A stretch of 64,000 bases of DNA. It comes from an uncultured bacterium. GTDB lineage: Bacteria > Bacteroidota > Bacteroidia > Bacteroidales > Bacteroidaceae. This document shows positions 33,463 to 42,638 of this stretch, piece after piece. The stretch's first letter is position 1. Each line of letters begins with the position of its first letter. The stretch lies in the NCBI GenBank assembly GCA_905215345.1, contig CAJMPR010000013.1:1-64000 (forward strand). The letters run 5' to 3'. Under the pieces are notes generated by a model, which had not been told where the DNA came from, did no database searches, and saw only the letters and a program-made list of their open reading frames with translations. The translations under genes were made by a program, and so were the position numbers.

Positions 33463-36400
33463 ATGAAAAATCTCTCTTTACTTTGCGCTCTTGCTCTGCT
33501 GCCTCTCACCTTGATTGCGCAAGAAGACCGTTACGGACAAATCACAAACCCAAAGTTGACCAATATCAATAAAGAATCGCCCCGTAGCACCTTTACATCC
33601 TATACCACCGAGGTAGACGCGATAATCAATGACCGCAAAAATGGTACATTACGTTTACCACTCAACGGTAAATGGAAGTTCAACTATGTAGAAAACTTTG
33701 CCGACCGCCCTTTGAACTTTATGGATACCCATGTGGATGTCAACAAATGGGCAGACATCAACGTACCCGGGAACTGGGAACTGCAAGGTTTCGGCACTCC
33801 TATCTACGTCAACCAGCCATATGAATTTTGTTCTCCCGGCTATCCTCCTTACTGGGATAAACCCAATCCGCCCTATGTCCCTAAAGAGTGGAACCCAACC
33901 GGAACATATCGCCGGACCTTTACCCTCCCCGCCGATTGGGAAAACAAGGAAATCTTCTTGAGTGCCGATGGAGTACGAGGAGCAGCTTTCTATTATTTGA
34001 ATGGTAAGTTTATCGGGATGAACAAAGATTCCAAAACTCCCGCCCGTTTCAATGTTACTTCCATGGCTCGCAGAGGAGAAAACATAATTGCCATACAGGT
34101 ACATCGCTTCTCTGACGGTAATTACCTGGAATGTCAGGACTTCTGGCGTATCAGCGGGATAGAACGGGATATTTATCTCTACGCACAGCCTCAAATCCAT
34201 CTGACTGATTTCAAAGCAGAAACTCCACTGGATGGCGACTATCGGAATGGAATATTGAAACTCAGAGTCAACTTCACTAACGAAAGTAACCAGAATACTC
34301 CGTTTGTTGTCGGCTATCGTTTGCTGGACAGTAAAGACCAGATGATAGCCCAATCCTCAATCAGCGTCAGCAGCCAACAAACCGAGGTGGAATTTACGCC
34401 TAAACCGATTAATGCACCTTTGCAATGGACAGCAGAAACGCCTGACCTTTATACGCTTGTTATAAGTTTGAAACAGACCAACGGTAACATTATTGAAGCC
34501 ACCAGTTGCAAAGTGGGGTTCCGCACCGTAGAAATTAAGAATAAGCAACTGATGGTCAACGGAAAGCCTATTCTTGTGAAAGGTGTCAACTATCATGAGC
34601 ACAATGAATACACCGGACATTACGTGCCCGAAGAACTCTTGTTGAAAGACTTTGAACTTTGGAAAAAATATAATGTAAATACCGTACGTACCTGCCACTA
34701 TCCACAACAGGAGCGTTTCTATGAACTATGCGACCAGTATGGCATCTACGTCATTGATGAAGCTAATATTGAAAGCCACGGAATGGGATACGACCTGCGC
34801 GTAGGCGGTACTTTAGGAAATAATCCGTTGTTCATGAACGCCCATATAGACCGTACTATGAATATGTACGAACGGGATAAGAATCATCCTTGTGTCATTA
34901 CCTGGTCACTGGGAAATGAAGCCGGTAACGGTCTGAATTTCTACGTTACCTACAATGCGTTAAAGGCACTCGACAGCCGTCCGGTACAATATGAACGTGC
35001 ACAATTAGAATGGAACACAGATATCTATTGCCCCATGTATACCCGTCCTGAGAATATTGAAAAGTATGCGCAAAACCCAGACATGACACGCCCTCTTATT
35101 CTCTGCGAATATGCCCATGCCATGGGAAACAGCCTCGGTAACTTCCAGGATTACTGGGATATTATAGAAAAGTATCCTATCCTGCAAGGCGGTTGTATCT
35201 GGGACTGGGTAGACCAAGGCTTTGCAGCCAAAACCGATGACGGCCGTAAATATTGGGCTTATGGCGGTGATTATGGTGAATATGGTACTCCGTCTGACGG
35301 TGACTTCTGTATCAACGGTGTGGTATATCCCGACCGTAGCGTAAAACCGCAAACCGAAGAAATGAGGAAAGTATATCAGAATATCAAATTCCTGAATTTC
35401 GACCGGGTTGCATTCGTCGTAAATATACGCAATGATTTCTCCTTTACCAATCTCGATAAATATGATTTCCATTATATCGTCCGCAAGCATGGAAAGGAAA
35501 TATACCGGGGACGTATGAGGGATGTCAAGGCTAAACCGGGAGAAACCGTAACCAGTCCTTTCCTGAACGGTATTCCTGTAGTAGATAATCTCACAGGAGA
35601 TGTACGTATCGAGTTCTATGCTACCATACGTAATCCGGAACCATTCCTTCCGGCAGGAACAGTAATTGCCTGCGAACAAACATACGTACATACTTTCAAC
35701 AAGGAAGATGCACCGAAACTGTCATTCGCCACCCCGGAAGAGAATGACTCTCTACTTATATTCTCTGGTGCTGACTTCAAGGCGACCTTCAATAAACAGA
35801 GTGGTATATTAGCTTCCTATCTGTACAAAAAACAGGAATTCATCCAGAAAGGGCAAGGTCCCCGTCCCTTCTTCTGGCGTGCACCTACCGACAATGATTA
35901 TGGAGCTAAATTACCCGTCCGTTTGAAAGCTTGGAGAGAAGCCAGCTATCAGGAACCGAAAGCCGAAAGTTTCGAGGTTATCAAAGGCAGCGACTCTACA
36001 GCCATTAAAGTAACTTATCGCTATCCGCAAGCAGATGCTACCTGGAACATTACCTATAAGATTTATACCAACGGAATCATCAAAGTTGATAACCGCTTTG
36101 TAGCCGCAGACGACCAAGTCCCGATGATACCACGCGTGGGATTACGTATGCAGCTTCCCGGTGTTATAACGGTTTTAACTTATTACGGACGTGGGCCATT
36201 GGAGAACTACCGCGACCGCCGTACTTCCCAGTTCTTCGGAGAATATACAGCCAATATTAAAGACTTGTACGAACCTTATATCCGTCCGCAAGAAAACAAT
36301 CATCGTACGGATATCTACTGGTGCGCTCTTACCAATAAATCCAAAGATGGTTTGTTATTCGTAGCCGACCGCACGTTTGAAATGAATGCATCCAATTATC

Positions 36401-36678
36401 CATTAGAGACCTTGGATAGCGGTGAGTCGATTGCAAACGGAGCTCCCCGTACCGAAAAGACCAATCATCGCCACCTAACTGATCCGCAAGCAAATAACTT
36501 GGTGGATTTCTTCATTGACTATCGCATGATGGGTGTGGGTGGAGACAATAGTTGGGGAGCCACTGCACACGAGCCTTATTTAATTCGTCCGGGAAAAGAC
36601 AAAACCATTGAATACGGCTTTACTATCGTTCCATTCGACAAAAAGACCGATTACAAGAATCTGATTTATAAATATTAA
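33463..36678 (+). CDS. GH2 beta-galactosidase
   Basis: 1071 residues. Signal peptide (about 1-19). Then come the LacZ-type domains: sugar-binding jelly roll (about 60-225), immunoglobulin-like domain, TIM barrel (about 335-630) and the C-terminal beta-galactosidase small-chain domain (about 790-1065, WRAPTDNDYGAK). The acid/base Glu is in SLGNEAGNG (near 486) and the nucleophile Glu in ILCEYAHAMGNS (near 549). It removes terminal beta-galactose, probably in the periplasm because of the signal peptide. The esterase beside it suggests joint action on decorated host or plant glycans. Confidence 0.95.
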   Translation: MKNLSLLCALALLPLTLIAQEDRYGQITNPKLTNINKESPRSTFTSYTTEVDAIINDRKNGTLRLPLNGKWKFNYVENFADRPLNFMDTHVDVNKWADINVPGNWELQGFGTPIYVNQPYEFCSPGYPPYWDKPNPPYVPKEWNPTGTYRRTFTLPADWENKEIFLSADGVRGAAFYYLNGKFIGMNKDSKTPARFNVTSMARRGENIIAIQVHRFSDGNYLECQDFWRISGIERDIYLYAQPQIHLTDFKAETPLDGDYRNGILKLRVNFTNESNQNTPFVVGYRLLDSKDQMIAQSSISVSSQQTEVEFTPKPINAPLQWTAETPDLYTLVISLKQTNGNIIEATSCKVGFRTVEIKNKQLMVNGKPILVKGVNYHEHNEYTGHYVPEELLLKDFELWKKYNVNTVRTCHYPQQERFYELCDQYGIYVIDEANIESHGMGYDLRVGGTLGNNPLFMNAHIDRTMNMYERDKNHPCVITWSLGNEAGNGLNFYVTYNALKALDSRPVQYERAQLEWNTDIYCPMYTRPENIEKYAQNPDMTRPLILCEYAHAMGNSLGNFQDYWDIIEKYPILQGGCIWDWVDQGFAAKTDDGRKYWAYGGDYGEYGTPSDGDFCINGVVYPDRSVKPQTEEMRKVYQNIKFLNFDRVAFVVNIRNDFSFTNLDKYDFHYIVRKHGKEIYRGRMRDVKAKPGETVTSPFLNGIPVVDNLTGDVRIEFYATIRNPEPFLPAGTVIACEQTYVHTFNKEDAPKLSFATPEENDSLLIFSGADFKATFNKQSGILASYLYKKQEFIQKGQGPRPFFWRAPTDNDYGAKLPVRLKAWREASYQEPKAESFEVIKGSDSTAIKVTYRYPQADATWNITYKIYTNGIIKVDNRFVAADDQVPMIPRVGLRMQLPGVITVLTYYGRGPLENYRDRRTSQFFGEYTANIKDLYEPYIRPQENNHRTDIYWCALTNKSKDGLLFVADRTFEMNASNYPLETLDSGESIANGAPRTEKTNHRHLTDPQANNLVDFFIDYRMMGVGGDNSWGATAHEPYLIRPGKDKTIEYGFTIVPFDKKTDYKNLIYKY

Positions 36679-36690
36679 AACCGGTAGACT

Positions 36691-37470
36691 ATGAAAACCA
36701 TATTCGGCCTGTTCTGTACATTAGCAATAGCATCGTCCGTTTCTGCCCAAAGAACGGACAATGCTATGCTAAAATACGGATTACAATTTCTCAATACCCC
36801 ATACGTAGCACATACGTTGGAAATAAATAAAGAAGAAAAGCTTGTAACCAATCTTAATGAAGTAGACTGTACTACTTTCGTCGAGTATGTACTTGCTTTA
36901 GCATATTCGCCCGTCAAAAACAAAGAGGTGTATCTGTTGACCGACTTCAACAAAGACCTGCAAAATATCCGTTACCGTAACGGTAAAATCAACGGTTATA
37001 CTTCCCGTCTACATTATATTGCCGACTGGATAAATAACGGAGTAAAACTTGGCTATATTGAAGATATAGCAGCCGTCAATAGCCCTGACACAATTGTACT
37101 GTCTCTTAATTTCATGTCTTCCCATCCGGAATCTTATAAACAACTGGCATCCTCCCCTGAGAACGTTAAGAAGATGAAGGAGATTGAAAAATCACTGTCC
37201 GGGCAAGTATTCCATTACATCCCCAAAAGCAAACTCCCCGACGAAGGATTTACTTGGATAAAAGATGGTGATATCATAGCAATCACTACAAATATTCCGG
37301 GATTGGACGTTGCCCATTTAGGACTCGCTTACTACAATAATGGTCAGCTCAAACTGTTACATGCCTCTTCCACCGACAAAAAAGTACTAATCTCAGACGG
37401 TTCATTATCCCGGATGCTGAAAAACAATAAGAAGTGGACAGGTATCCGGGTATTGAGAATGAAGAAATAA
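36691..37470 (+). CDS. DUF1460 secreted amidase-like protein
   Basis: 259 residues. A signal peptide (about 1-19) precedes a DUF1460 domain. The catalytic Cys lies in EVDCTTFVEYVLAL near 57, and the likely His in DVAHLGLAYY near 210, a NlpC/P60-like arrangement. Structures of DUF1460 proteins suggest N-acetylmuramoyl-L-alanine amidase-like activity on cell-wall fragments. It starts 12 bp after the beta-galactosidase stop, so co-transcription is likely. Only 12 bp separate its stop from that of convergent dnaB. Confidence 0.87.
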   Translation: MKTIFGLFCTLAIASSVSAQRTDNAMLKYGLQFLNTPYVAHTLEINKEEKLVTNLNEVDCTTFVEYVLALAYSPVKNKEVYLLTDFNKDLQNIRYRNGKINGYTSRLHYIADWINNGVKLGYIEDIAAVNSPDTIVLSLNFMSSHPESYKQLASSPENVKKMKEIEKSLSGQVFHYIPKSKLPDEGFTWIKDGDIIAITTNIPGLDVAHLGLAYYNNGQLKLLHASSTDKKVLISDGSLSRMLKNNKKWTGIRVLRMKK

Positions 37471-37482
37471 AATATATTTCTA

Positions 37483-39054
37483 TTAAAACGGCAATGGTCC
37501 GTCCGAACCCACCCCACCGAACGGATTATCCGTCTGAGGCATATAATCGGCAGCGGAAGGGGGCGGTGGTGTTGAAGGACTACCGATAGGCGCATTCATT
37601 CGGGAGCCGAAAGTCCCTCCTGCACCCTCCGTAGGAGGTGGAATAACCATATCGTCTTCCGGATTCTGGAAACGGGTGTACTGACCGATAAATCGCAAAC
37701 GTACATCACCTACGGCACCGTTACGGTGCTTGGCAATAATAATTTCCGCCATACCACGTAAGTCGCTACCATCAGCAGATGTAAAAATCTTATAATATTC
37801 GGGACGGTGAATGAAACATACCATATCGGCATCCTGCTCGATGGCTCCGGATTCACGAAGGTCACTCAACTGAGGACGCTTGCCTTCTTCACCCTCACGA
37901 TTCTCCACACCACGATTCAACTGTGACAAGGCGATAATAGGTACATTCAACTCCTTAGCCAAACCTTTTAATGAACGGGAAATTGTACTTACCTCTTCCT
38001 GGCGGCTACCAAATGCCATACCGCTGGCATTCATCAACTGAAGGTAGTCAATAATAATAATCTTCACCCCATGTTCGCGTACCAGACGACGAGCTTTAGT
38101 TCGAAGCTCAAAAACGGAAAGTGAAGGCGTATCATCTACATAAAGCGGTGCATCCAGCAGGTCACGTAATTTGTAATCCAGCTGTTGCCATTCATAATCG
38201 GCAAGTTGTCCGCTCTTAATCTTTTCACTGGGAATTTCGCACGTGTTGGAGATAAGACGGTTCACCAACTGTACGTTACTCATTTCAAGAGAGAATAAAG
38301 CTACCGGATTACGGAAGTTGACAGCAATATTCTTTGCCATGGAAAGCACGAACGCAGTTTTACCCATAGCAGGACGGGCGGCAATAATGATAAGGTCGGA
38401 CTTTTGCCAACCGGAAGTCATCTTATCCAATTTGGTGAAACCACTTTCAAGACCGCTCAAACCGTCGGTACGGGCAGCCGCTTTCTGGATAAGGTCATAC
38501 GCTTCGGCAATTACCGGATTTATCTGCGTATAATCCTTCTTCATATTCTGTTGAGAAATCTCAAACAGCTTGCCTTCGGCCTCTTGCATCAGGTCGTCTA
38601 CATCGAGTGTCTCATCGAATGCTTTCGACTGAATATTGCTGGTAAATGTAATCAATTCGCGCGCCAATGCTTTCTGAGCAATGATACGGGCATGGTATTC
38701 AATATGTGCGGAAGACGCTACCTTACTACTCAGTTGGGTGATATAGAACGGACCACCCACCTCTTCCAACTCTCCACGTTTGGACAGCTGCTCTTTTACG
38801 GTAAGGATATCCACCGGCTTCTGATTGATTGCCAAATCAGTAATTGCAGAGTACAGCAATTGATGCCGGTGCTCATAGAATGATTCGGGACGGAGAATTT
38901 CACTTACCAATGAATAAGCGTCTTTCTCAATCATCAAAGCACCGAGCACAGCTTCTTCCAGTTCAGGCGCTTGCGGTTGGATACGTCCGTAATCGTTAAC
39001 GGGTTGCGGTGTTTTGCCTTTCGGAGTGCGAGAGGTTCGTCTTTGTTCTGCCAC
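37483..39054 (-). CDS. dnaB: Replicative DNA helicase
   Basis: 523 residues. The N-terminal DnaB domain (about 25-125, PQAPELEEAVLGALM) and the RecA-like domain (about 190-460) are present, with Walker A AARPAMGKT and Walker B IIIIDYLQLM. A Gly/Pro-rich tail of about 50 residues follows. It unwinds DNA at the replication fork as a hexamer. A TATCTTTG -7 box lies at 39115-39122 on the minus strand. There is no intein. Confidence 0.98.
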   Translation of the reverse strand: MAEQRRTSRTPKGKTPQPVNDYGRIQPQAPELEEAVLGALMIEKDAYSLVSEILRPESFYEHRHQLLYSAITDLAINQKPVDILTVKEQLSKRGELEEVGGPFYITQLSSKVASSAHIEYHARIIAQKALARELITFTSNIQSKAFDETLDVDDLMQEAEGKLFEISQQNMKKDYTQINPVIAEAYDLIQKAAARTDGLSGLESGFTKLDKMTSGWQKSDLIIIAARPAMGKTAFVLSMAKNIAVNFRNPVALFSLEMSNVQLVNRLISNTCEIPSEKIKSGQLADYEWQQLDYKLRDLLDAPLYVDDTPSLSVFELRTKARRLVREHGVKIIIIDYLQLMNASGMAFGSRQEEVSTISRSLKGLAKELNVPIIALSQLNRGVENREGEEGKRPQLSDLRESGAIEQDADMVCFIHRPEYYKIFTSADGSDLRGMAEIIIAKHRNGAVGDVRLRFIGQYTRFQNPEDDMVIPPPTEGAGGTFGSRMNAPIGSPSTPPPPSAADYMPQTDNPFGGVGSDGPLPF

Positions 39055-39114
39055 GAGGATAAATATTAGGTATTAAATATCAATCGTAATTTCTTCCTTT
39101 TGAAAAAGGGAAAG

Positions 39115-39122
39115 CAAAGATA
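39115..39122 (-). promoter_or_regulatory. -7 promoter box for dnaB
   Basis: TATCTTTG on the minus strand, 61 bp before the dnaB start. A divergent box for ispE follows at 39178. Confidence 0.55.
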
Positions 39123-39177
39123 GCTCATTTATTCTTTTGCAAGTCAACAAATAGTCTTTAAGTTTTCATTTATTTAT

Positions 39178-39185
39178 TAACTTTG
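39178..39185 (+). promoter_or_regulatory. -7 promoter box for ispE
   Basis: TAACTTTG, 52 bp before the ispE start. The leader is AT-rich with TAATAATTAATA-like symmetry. Confidence 0.5.
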
Positions 39186-39236
39186 CACCGTTAGCTGAAG
39201 CTAATAATTAATATTTGATAATTAATAATTGAGTTC

Positions 39237-40067
39237 ATGATTACTTTTCCTAATGCCAAGATAAACCTGGGATTGAATATCACCGAAAAACGCCCGGATG
39301 GATACCATAACCTGGAAACAATCTTCTACCCTATTCCCGTGGAAGATGCACTGGAAATCCATGTATTAAATGAAGGAAACGAAAAGTATCGCTTGCACCA
39401 GGCAGGGCTGGAAATTGCGGGAGAAGTGGATAGTAATCTGGTAGTAAAAGCTTATAAATTATTGGAAGAACAATATAATCTGCCACCGGTAGACATCCAT
39501 TTGTTCAAGCACATTCCTTCAGGAGCGGGTTTGGGAGGAGGTTCGGCAGATGCAGCCTTTATGCTGAAACTACTGAATGATAAATTCAATCTCGGATTGA
39601 GCAATGAGGTTTTAGAGGAGTACGCCGTCCGTTTAGGAGCTGATTGTGCATTTTTCATTCAGAATGCTCCGACGTATGCAAAAGGCATCGGTAACATCTT
39701 CTCCCCTGTTTCTTTATCACTGAAACATTATCAACTTTGGTTGGTAAAGCCGGATATATTTGTTTCTACACGGGATGCGTTCTCACAAATAAAACCCCAC
39801 CATCCGGAAAAGTCTCTGAAAGAAATCATACAAATGCCCGTTACGGAATGGAGAAAATATATGAAGAATGACTTTGAAGAAAGTGTCTTCCCCCAATTCC
39901 CCGCTATCGGTGAAATTAAAGAGGAAATGTACCGGCATGGAGCAATCTACGCTTCAATGAGTGGTTCAGGCTCATCGGTCTACGGGCTATTCGCCACAGA
40001 CGCAGTGCTACCGGACATTGACTTCGGAGAAAAAGCGTTCACTTACAAAGGAAAACTGACGGTATAA
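39237..40067 (+). CDS. ispE: 4-diphosphocytidyl-2-C-methyl-D-erythritol kinase
   Basis: 276 residues, GHMP kinase fold. PNAKINLGLNITEKRPDGYHNLET opens the chain, with family Lys and Asp. The ATP loop is PSGAGLGGGSADAA (near 90-104), and SMSGSGSSVYGLF lies near the end. It phosphorylates CDP-methylerythritol in the MEP isoprenoid pathway in the cytoplasm. It is a single-gene unit. Confidence 0.97.
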   Translation: MITFPNAKINLGLNITEKRPDGYHNLETIFYPIPVEDALEIHVLNEGNEKYRLHQAGLEIAGEVDSNLVVKAYKLLEEQYNLPPVDIHLFKHIPSGAGLGGGSADAAFMLKLLNDKFNLGLSNEVLEEYAVRLGADCAFFIQNAPTYAKGIGNIFSPVSLSLKHYQLWLVKPDIFVSTRDAFSQIKPHHPEKSLKEIIQMPVTEWRKYMKNDFEESVFPQFPAIGEIKEEMYRHGAIYASMSGSGSSVYGLFATDAVLPDIDFGEKAFTYKGKLTV

Positions 40068-40100
40068 GAACGCATATCAATGTTGCATACAAGAAGGAGG

Positions 40101-40523
40101 TTAATGCCTACCCCACACTTCTACTTTAGCCTTCTTGTTGCGATTTCCGGGACGTTTTCCTTCAGATTTATAAAACACTGTGATTTGCTTGATAATACGC
40201 TTGTTACCACGCAAATCCAGATAACGTGAAGTGCCTCCGGCAGGTACTAAGCGATTGAAGTTCAAGTTATCGCTACTACCATTTGCATATTCTACCACTA
40301 CACGCAGAAAGTTGACCGGAGCCTTTTCTACATGAAAGCGGATTGCCGTGAAGGTTCCTTTGTGCGCACAACGAAATACATCCCGGTCTATAGACATATC
40401 TACAGTTCGTTCACCTAATTTTTCCCAAGGGTCTTTGTCCCGTGCTTGGATACCGAAGGTTACAAACAACATCAAAAGCACAACCGTAAAGGTTGAAAAA
40501 TTGCTCTTACTTAAATTCTTCAT
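40101..40523 (-). CDS. Small secreted protein, function unknown
   Basis: 140 residues. The signal peptide (about 1-27) ends in IQARD. The mature part of about 110 residues starts WEKLGERTVDMSIDRDVF and has alternating strands with a basic tail (GKRPGNRNKKAKVEVWGRH), which suggests a small beta-sandwich. It resembles short periplasmic DUF2541-type proteins, but this assignment is weak. It is a single-gene unit between ispE and a PepSY-like gene. Confidence 0.75.
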   Translation of the reverse strand: MKNLSKSNFSTFTVVLLMLFVTFGIQARDKDPWEKLGERTVDMSIDRDVFRCAHKGTFTAIRFHVEKAPVNFLRVVVEYANGSSDNLNFNRLVPAGGTSRYLDLRGNKRIIKQITVFYKSEGKRPGNRNKKAKVEVWGRH

Positions 40524-40683
40524 TGATTAAAAGTATTTATTACCACAATAATGCCTAATAGTCCTTTTTTGTTCATGGAAACAAGTGCTTTTAGAAAGCT
40601 CACAAGATAGTTGACAGTCGCAACAAATCGGGTTGGAAATTTGTTTCAGGTAATAAAATTAAAACCCTAAAACAACCTTAGTT

Positions 40684-41169
40684 ATGAAGAAAAATAGATT
40701 TTGTTTAGCATTTAGTCTGCTTTTGTTTTTTACCGTATCTGCTTTTGCCGAAGGACTTCCCGCAAATATACAGACCGCTTTTCAAAAAATGTATCCGCAA
40801 GCGACGGATGTGGAATGGAGCCAAATGGCAGGTTGCTATGTAGCAGAGTTCATCAAAGACAATCAGGAAATTGACGTTTGGTTTGCCAAGAATGCTCAAT
40901 GGGTAATGACTGAGAATGATGTTGAATCATTGGAAAAAGTACCGGTTCCCGTTGCCGAAGCTTTTATGAGCAGTACAATGGCCTCTATGAGATTGAGGGA
41001 TATAAGAATCATCACTTTTCCCAAACGTCCTGCGGTTATCGTCATAGAAGTAGAAGAATATAATTCCGACGAAGAGTTCCAGTTATTTTATTCTCCGGAT
41101 GGCAAATTGCAACAAAGTCTGGATGTAAGTGAACTTGGAGGAGAGATTTATCCCGGACTTTTTGAGTGA
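40684..41169 (+). CDS. PepSY-like (DUF2874) periplasmic protein
   Basis: 161 residues. A signal peptide (about 1-20, SAFAE) is followed by the pattern of PepSY-like / BLIP-fold proteins: IQTAFQKMYPQATDVEWSQM, then YVAEFIKDNQEIDVWF. A second, weaker half follows (about 85-155). The family is common in Bacteroidota and often sits near two-component systems. No function is assigned. The gene ends inside a heptamer-repeat element. Confidence 0.82.
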   Translation: MKKNRFCLAFSLLLFFTVSAFAEGLPANIQTAFQKMYPQATDVEWSQMAGCYVAEFIKDNQEIDVWFAKNAQWVMTENDVESLEKVPVPVAEAFMSSTMASMRLRDIRIITFPKRPAVIVIEVEEYNSDEEFQLFYSPDGKLQQSLDVSELGGEIYPGLFE

Positions 41170-41250
41170 TTAGTGATTAGTGATTAGTGATTACCATGCG
41201 GCATGATTGCAAAGCGCACTAATCACTAATCACTATCCACTAATCACTTA
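41166..41250. repeat. Inverted heptamer-repeat hairpin between convergent genes
   Basis: The left arm (41166-41194) has four GTGATTA units and begins at the stop codon of the PepSY-like gene. The right arm (41218-41250) has about four TAATCAC units and runs into the purT stop. The spacer has its own short palindrome-like sequence (CATGCGGCATG). Confidence 0.8.
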
Positions 41251-42414
41251 ATACACTTCTACTTTTGCAGCGATACGTTTTGCCTTGTCGCGCAAAGCAT
41301 CCAAGTCGCTATCAATCGGTGCATAGCATAGTACAACACCCATACGGCGATTGACACGGGTAGTCGGTTTGCCGAAGATACGAAGATAAGTATCTTCCTC
41401 TTTCGTAACTTCTTCAAGTCCACGGTAATTAGGACGTTCCTGGCTGGTAATCGGTGAAAGTATAACAGCACTCGCTCCTATCCTTTCCTGCTTGATACCC
41501 GGAATGGGTAAACCGAGGACAGCACGCAGATGTAGTTCAAATTCATTGAGGTTCTGTGTTCCTGCTAAAGTTACCATACCCGTATCGTGCGGACGTGGGG
41601 ACAATTCAGAGAAATAAACTCCGTTGTCATGGCTTAGGAAGAATTCCACTCCCCACAGACCGGCACCGGTCAACGCACGGGTTACCTTTTCCGCCATATC
41701 CTGAGCTTCTTTCAGATGAGCCGGATCAATGTGCGCAGGTTGGAAACTCTCGCGATAATCACCTCCCTTTTGTACATGCCCGATAGGTGGGCAGAACAAA
41801 GTAGGCCCGTTCTTTTGAGTAACCGTAAGCAAAGTTATTTCACTGTCAAACTTAATAAACTCCTCAATAATAAGTTCCTTTATATCACCACGGCTACCAT
41901 TGCAACCATATTCCCAAGCGTGCTCCAGTTCATCGGCACTCTTGACAAGTGACTGTCCCTTACCGGAAGAAGACATTAATGGTTTTACTACACAGGGGAA
42001 GCCTATTTCATTGGCTGCCGCCTTGAGTTCATCCAATGACTTGGCATAAAAATATTTAGCGGTTTTCAGTCCCAATTCTTTAGCGGCAAGGTCACGAATC
42101 GCTTTACGATTCATTGTAAAGTTTGCGGCACGTGCACTGGGAACTACCTGAATTCCTTCTTTTTCGAAATCATATAAACGTTCGGTACGGATAGCTTCAA
42201 TTTCAGGAACGATAATGTCCGGTTGATGCTTGTGTACAGCGCGTTCCAACGCATCGCCATCGAGCATACTGAACACTTCATATTCATCGGCTACTTGCAT
42301 GGCTGGTGCTCCGGCATATGAGTCGCAGGCTATAATATATTGACCTTTGCGTTGGGCGGAAATCACAAATTCCTTACCCAGTTCACCGGAACCTAATAGT
42401 AAAATCTTCTTCAT
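41248..42414 (-). CDS. purT: Formate-dependent phosphoribosylglycinamide formyltransferase
   Basis: 388 residues, ATP-grasp fold: KKILLLGSGELGKEFVISAQR at the start, CVVKPLMSSSGKGQSLVKS (near 150), and FFLSHDNGVYFSELSPRPHDTGMVT (near 265-290). It makes formyl-GAR from formate and ATP in purine synthesis, the folate-free alternative to PurN. It is a single-gene unit with a TATCTTTG -7 box at 42440-42447 on the minus strand. Confidence 0.97.
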   Translation of the reverse strand: MKKILLLGSGELGKEFVISAQRKGQYIIACDSYAGAPAMQVADEYEVFSMLDGDALERAVHKHQPDIIVPEIEAIRTERLYDFEKEGIQVVPSARAANFTMNRKAIRDLAAKELGLKTAKYFYAKSLDELKAAANEIGFPCVVKPLMSSSGKGQSLVKSADELEHAWEYGCNGSRGDIKELIIEEFIKFDSEITLLTVTQKNGPTLFCPPIGHVQKGGDYRESFQPAHIDPAHLKEAQDMAEKVTRALTGAGLWGVEFFLSHDNGVYFSELSPRPHDTGMVTLAGTQNLNEFELHLRAVLGLPIPGIKQERIGASAVILSPITSQERPNYRGLEEVTKEEDTYLRIFGKPTTRVNRRMGVVLCYAPIDSDLDALRDKAKRIAAKVEVY

Positions 42415-42439
42415 TTCAGTATCAGTTATAAAATTGACA

Positions 42440-42447
42440 CAAAGATA
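42440..42447 (-). promoter_or_regulatory. -7 promoter box for purT
   Basis: TATCTTTG on the minus strand, 25 bp before the purT start. No purine riboswitch was seen. Confidence 0.55.
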
Positions 42448-42479
42448 GGCAGAAAAAACGAAATAAAAGAAAGACGGGA

Positions 42480-42510
42480 AGTTAACTTCATTAGCAGCAT
42501 GAAGTTAACT
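42480..42510 (-). terminator. Hairpin between DUF4301 gene and purT
   Basis: A perfect 12-bp stem (AGTTAACTTCAT with its complement) and a 7-nt loop lie 129 bp after the DUF4301 stop and upstream of the purT promoter. No strong T-run follows, so it is a possible terminator only. The rest of the gap (42530-42600) carries AAGTAGT repeats with a short inverted partner at 42585-42598. Confidence 0.45.
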
Positions 42511-42638
42511 AACTTGCATTATTCATACTAAGTAGTAATAAGCTAAGTAGTTAGTTAAGTAGAATACATCAGATAAGTCATTTCTACTTACTACTTGAAT
42601 ACTATATATAAATAATTCAGGCTAAATTAAGTTTCCCT

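Noticed and set aside
33655..34353. Open frame of 232 codons antisense to the GH2 gene
   Set aside because: It lies within the conserved sugar-binding domain of the beta-galactosidase and has no independent support.
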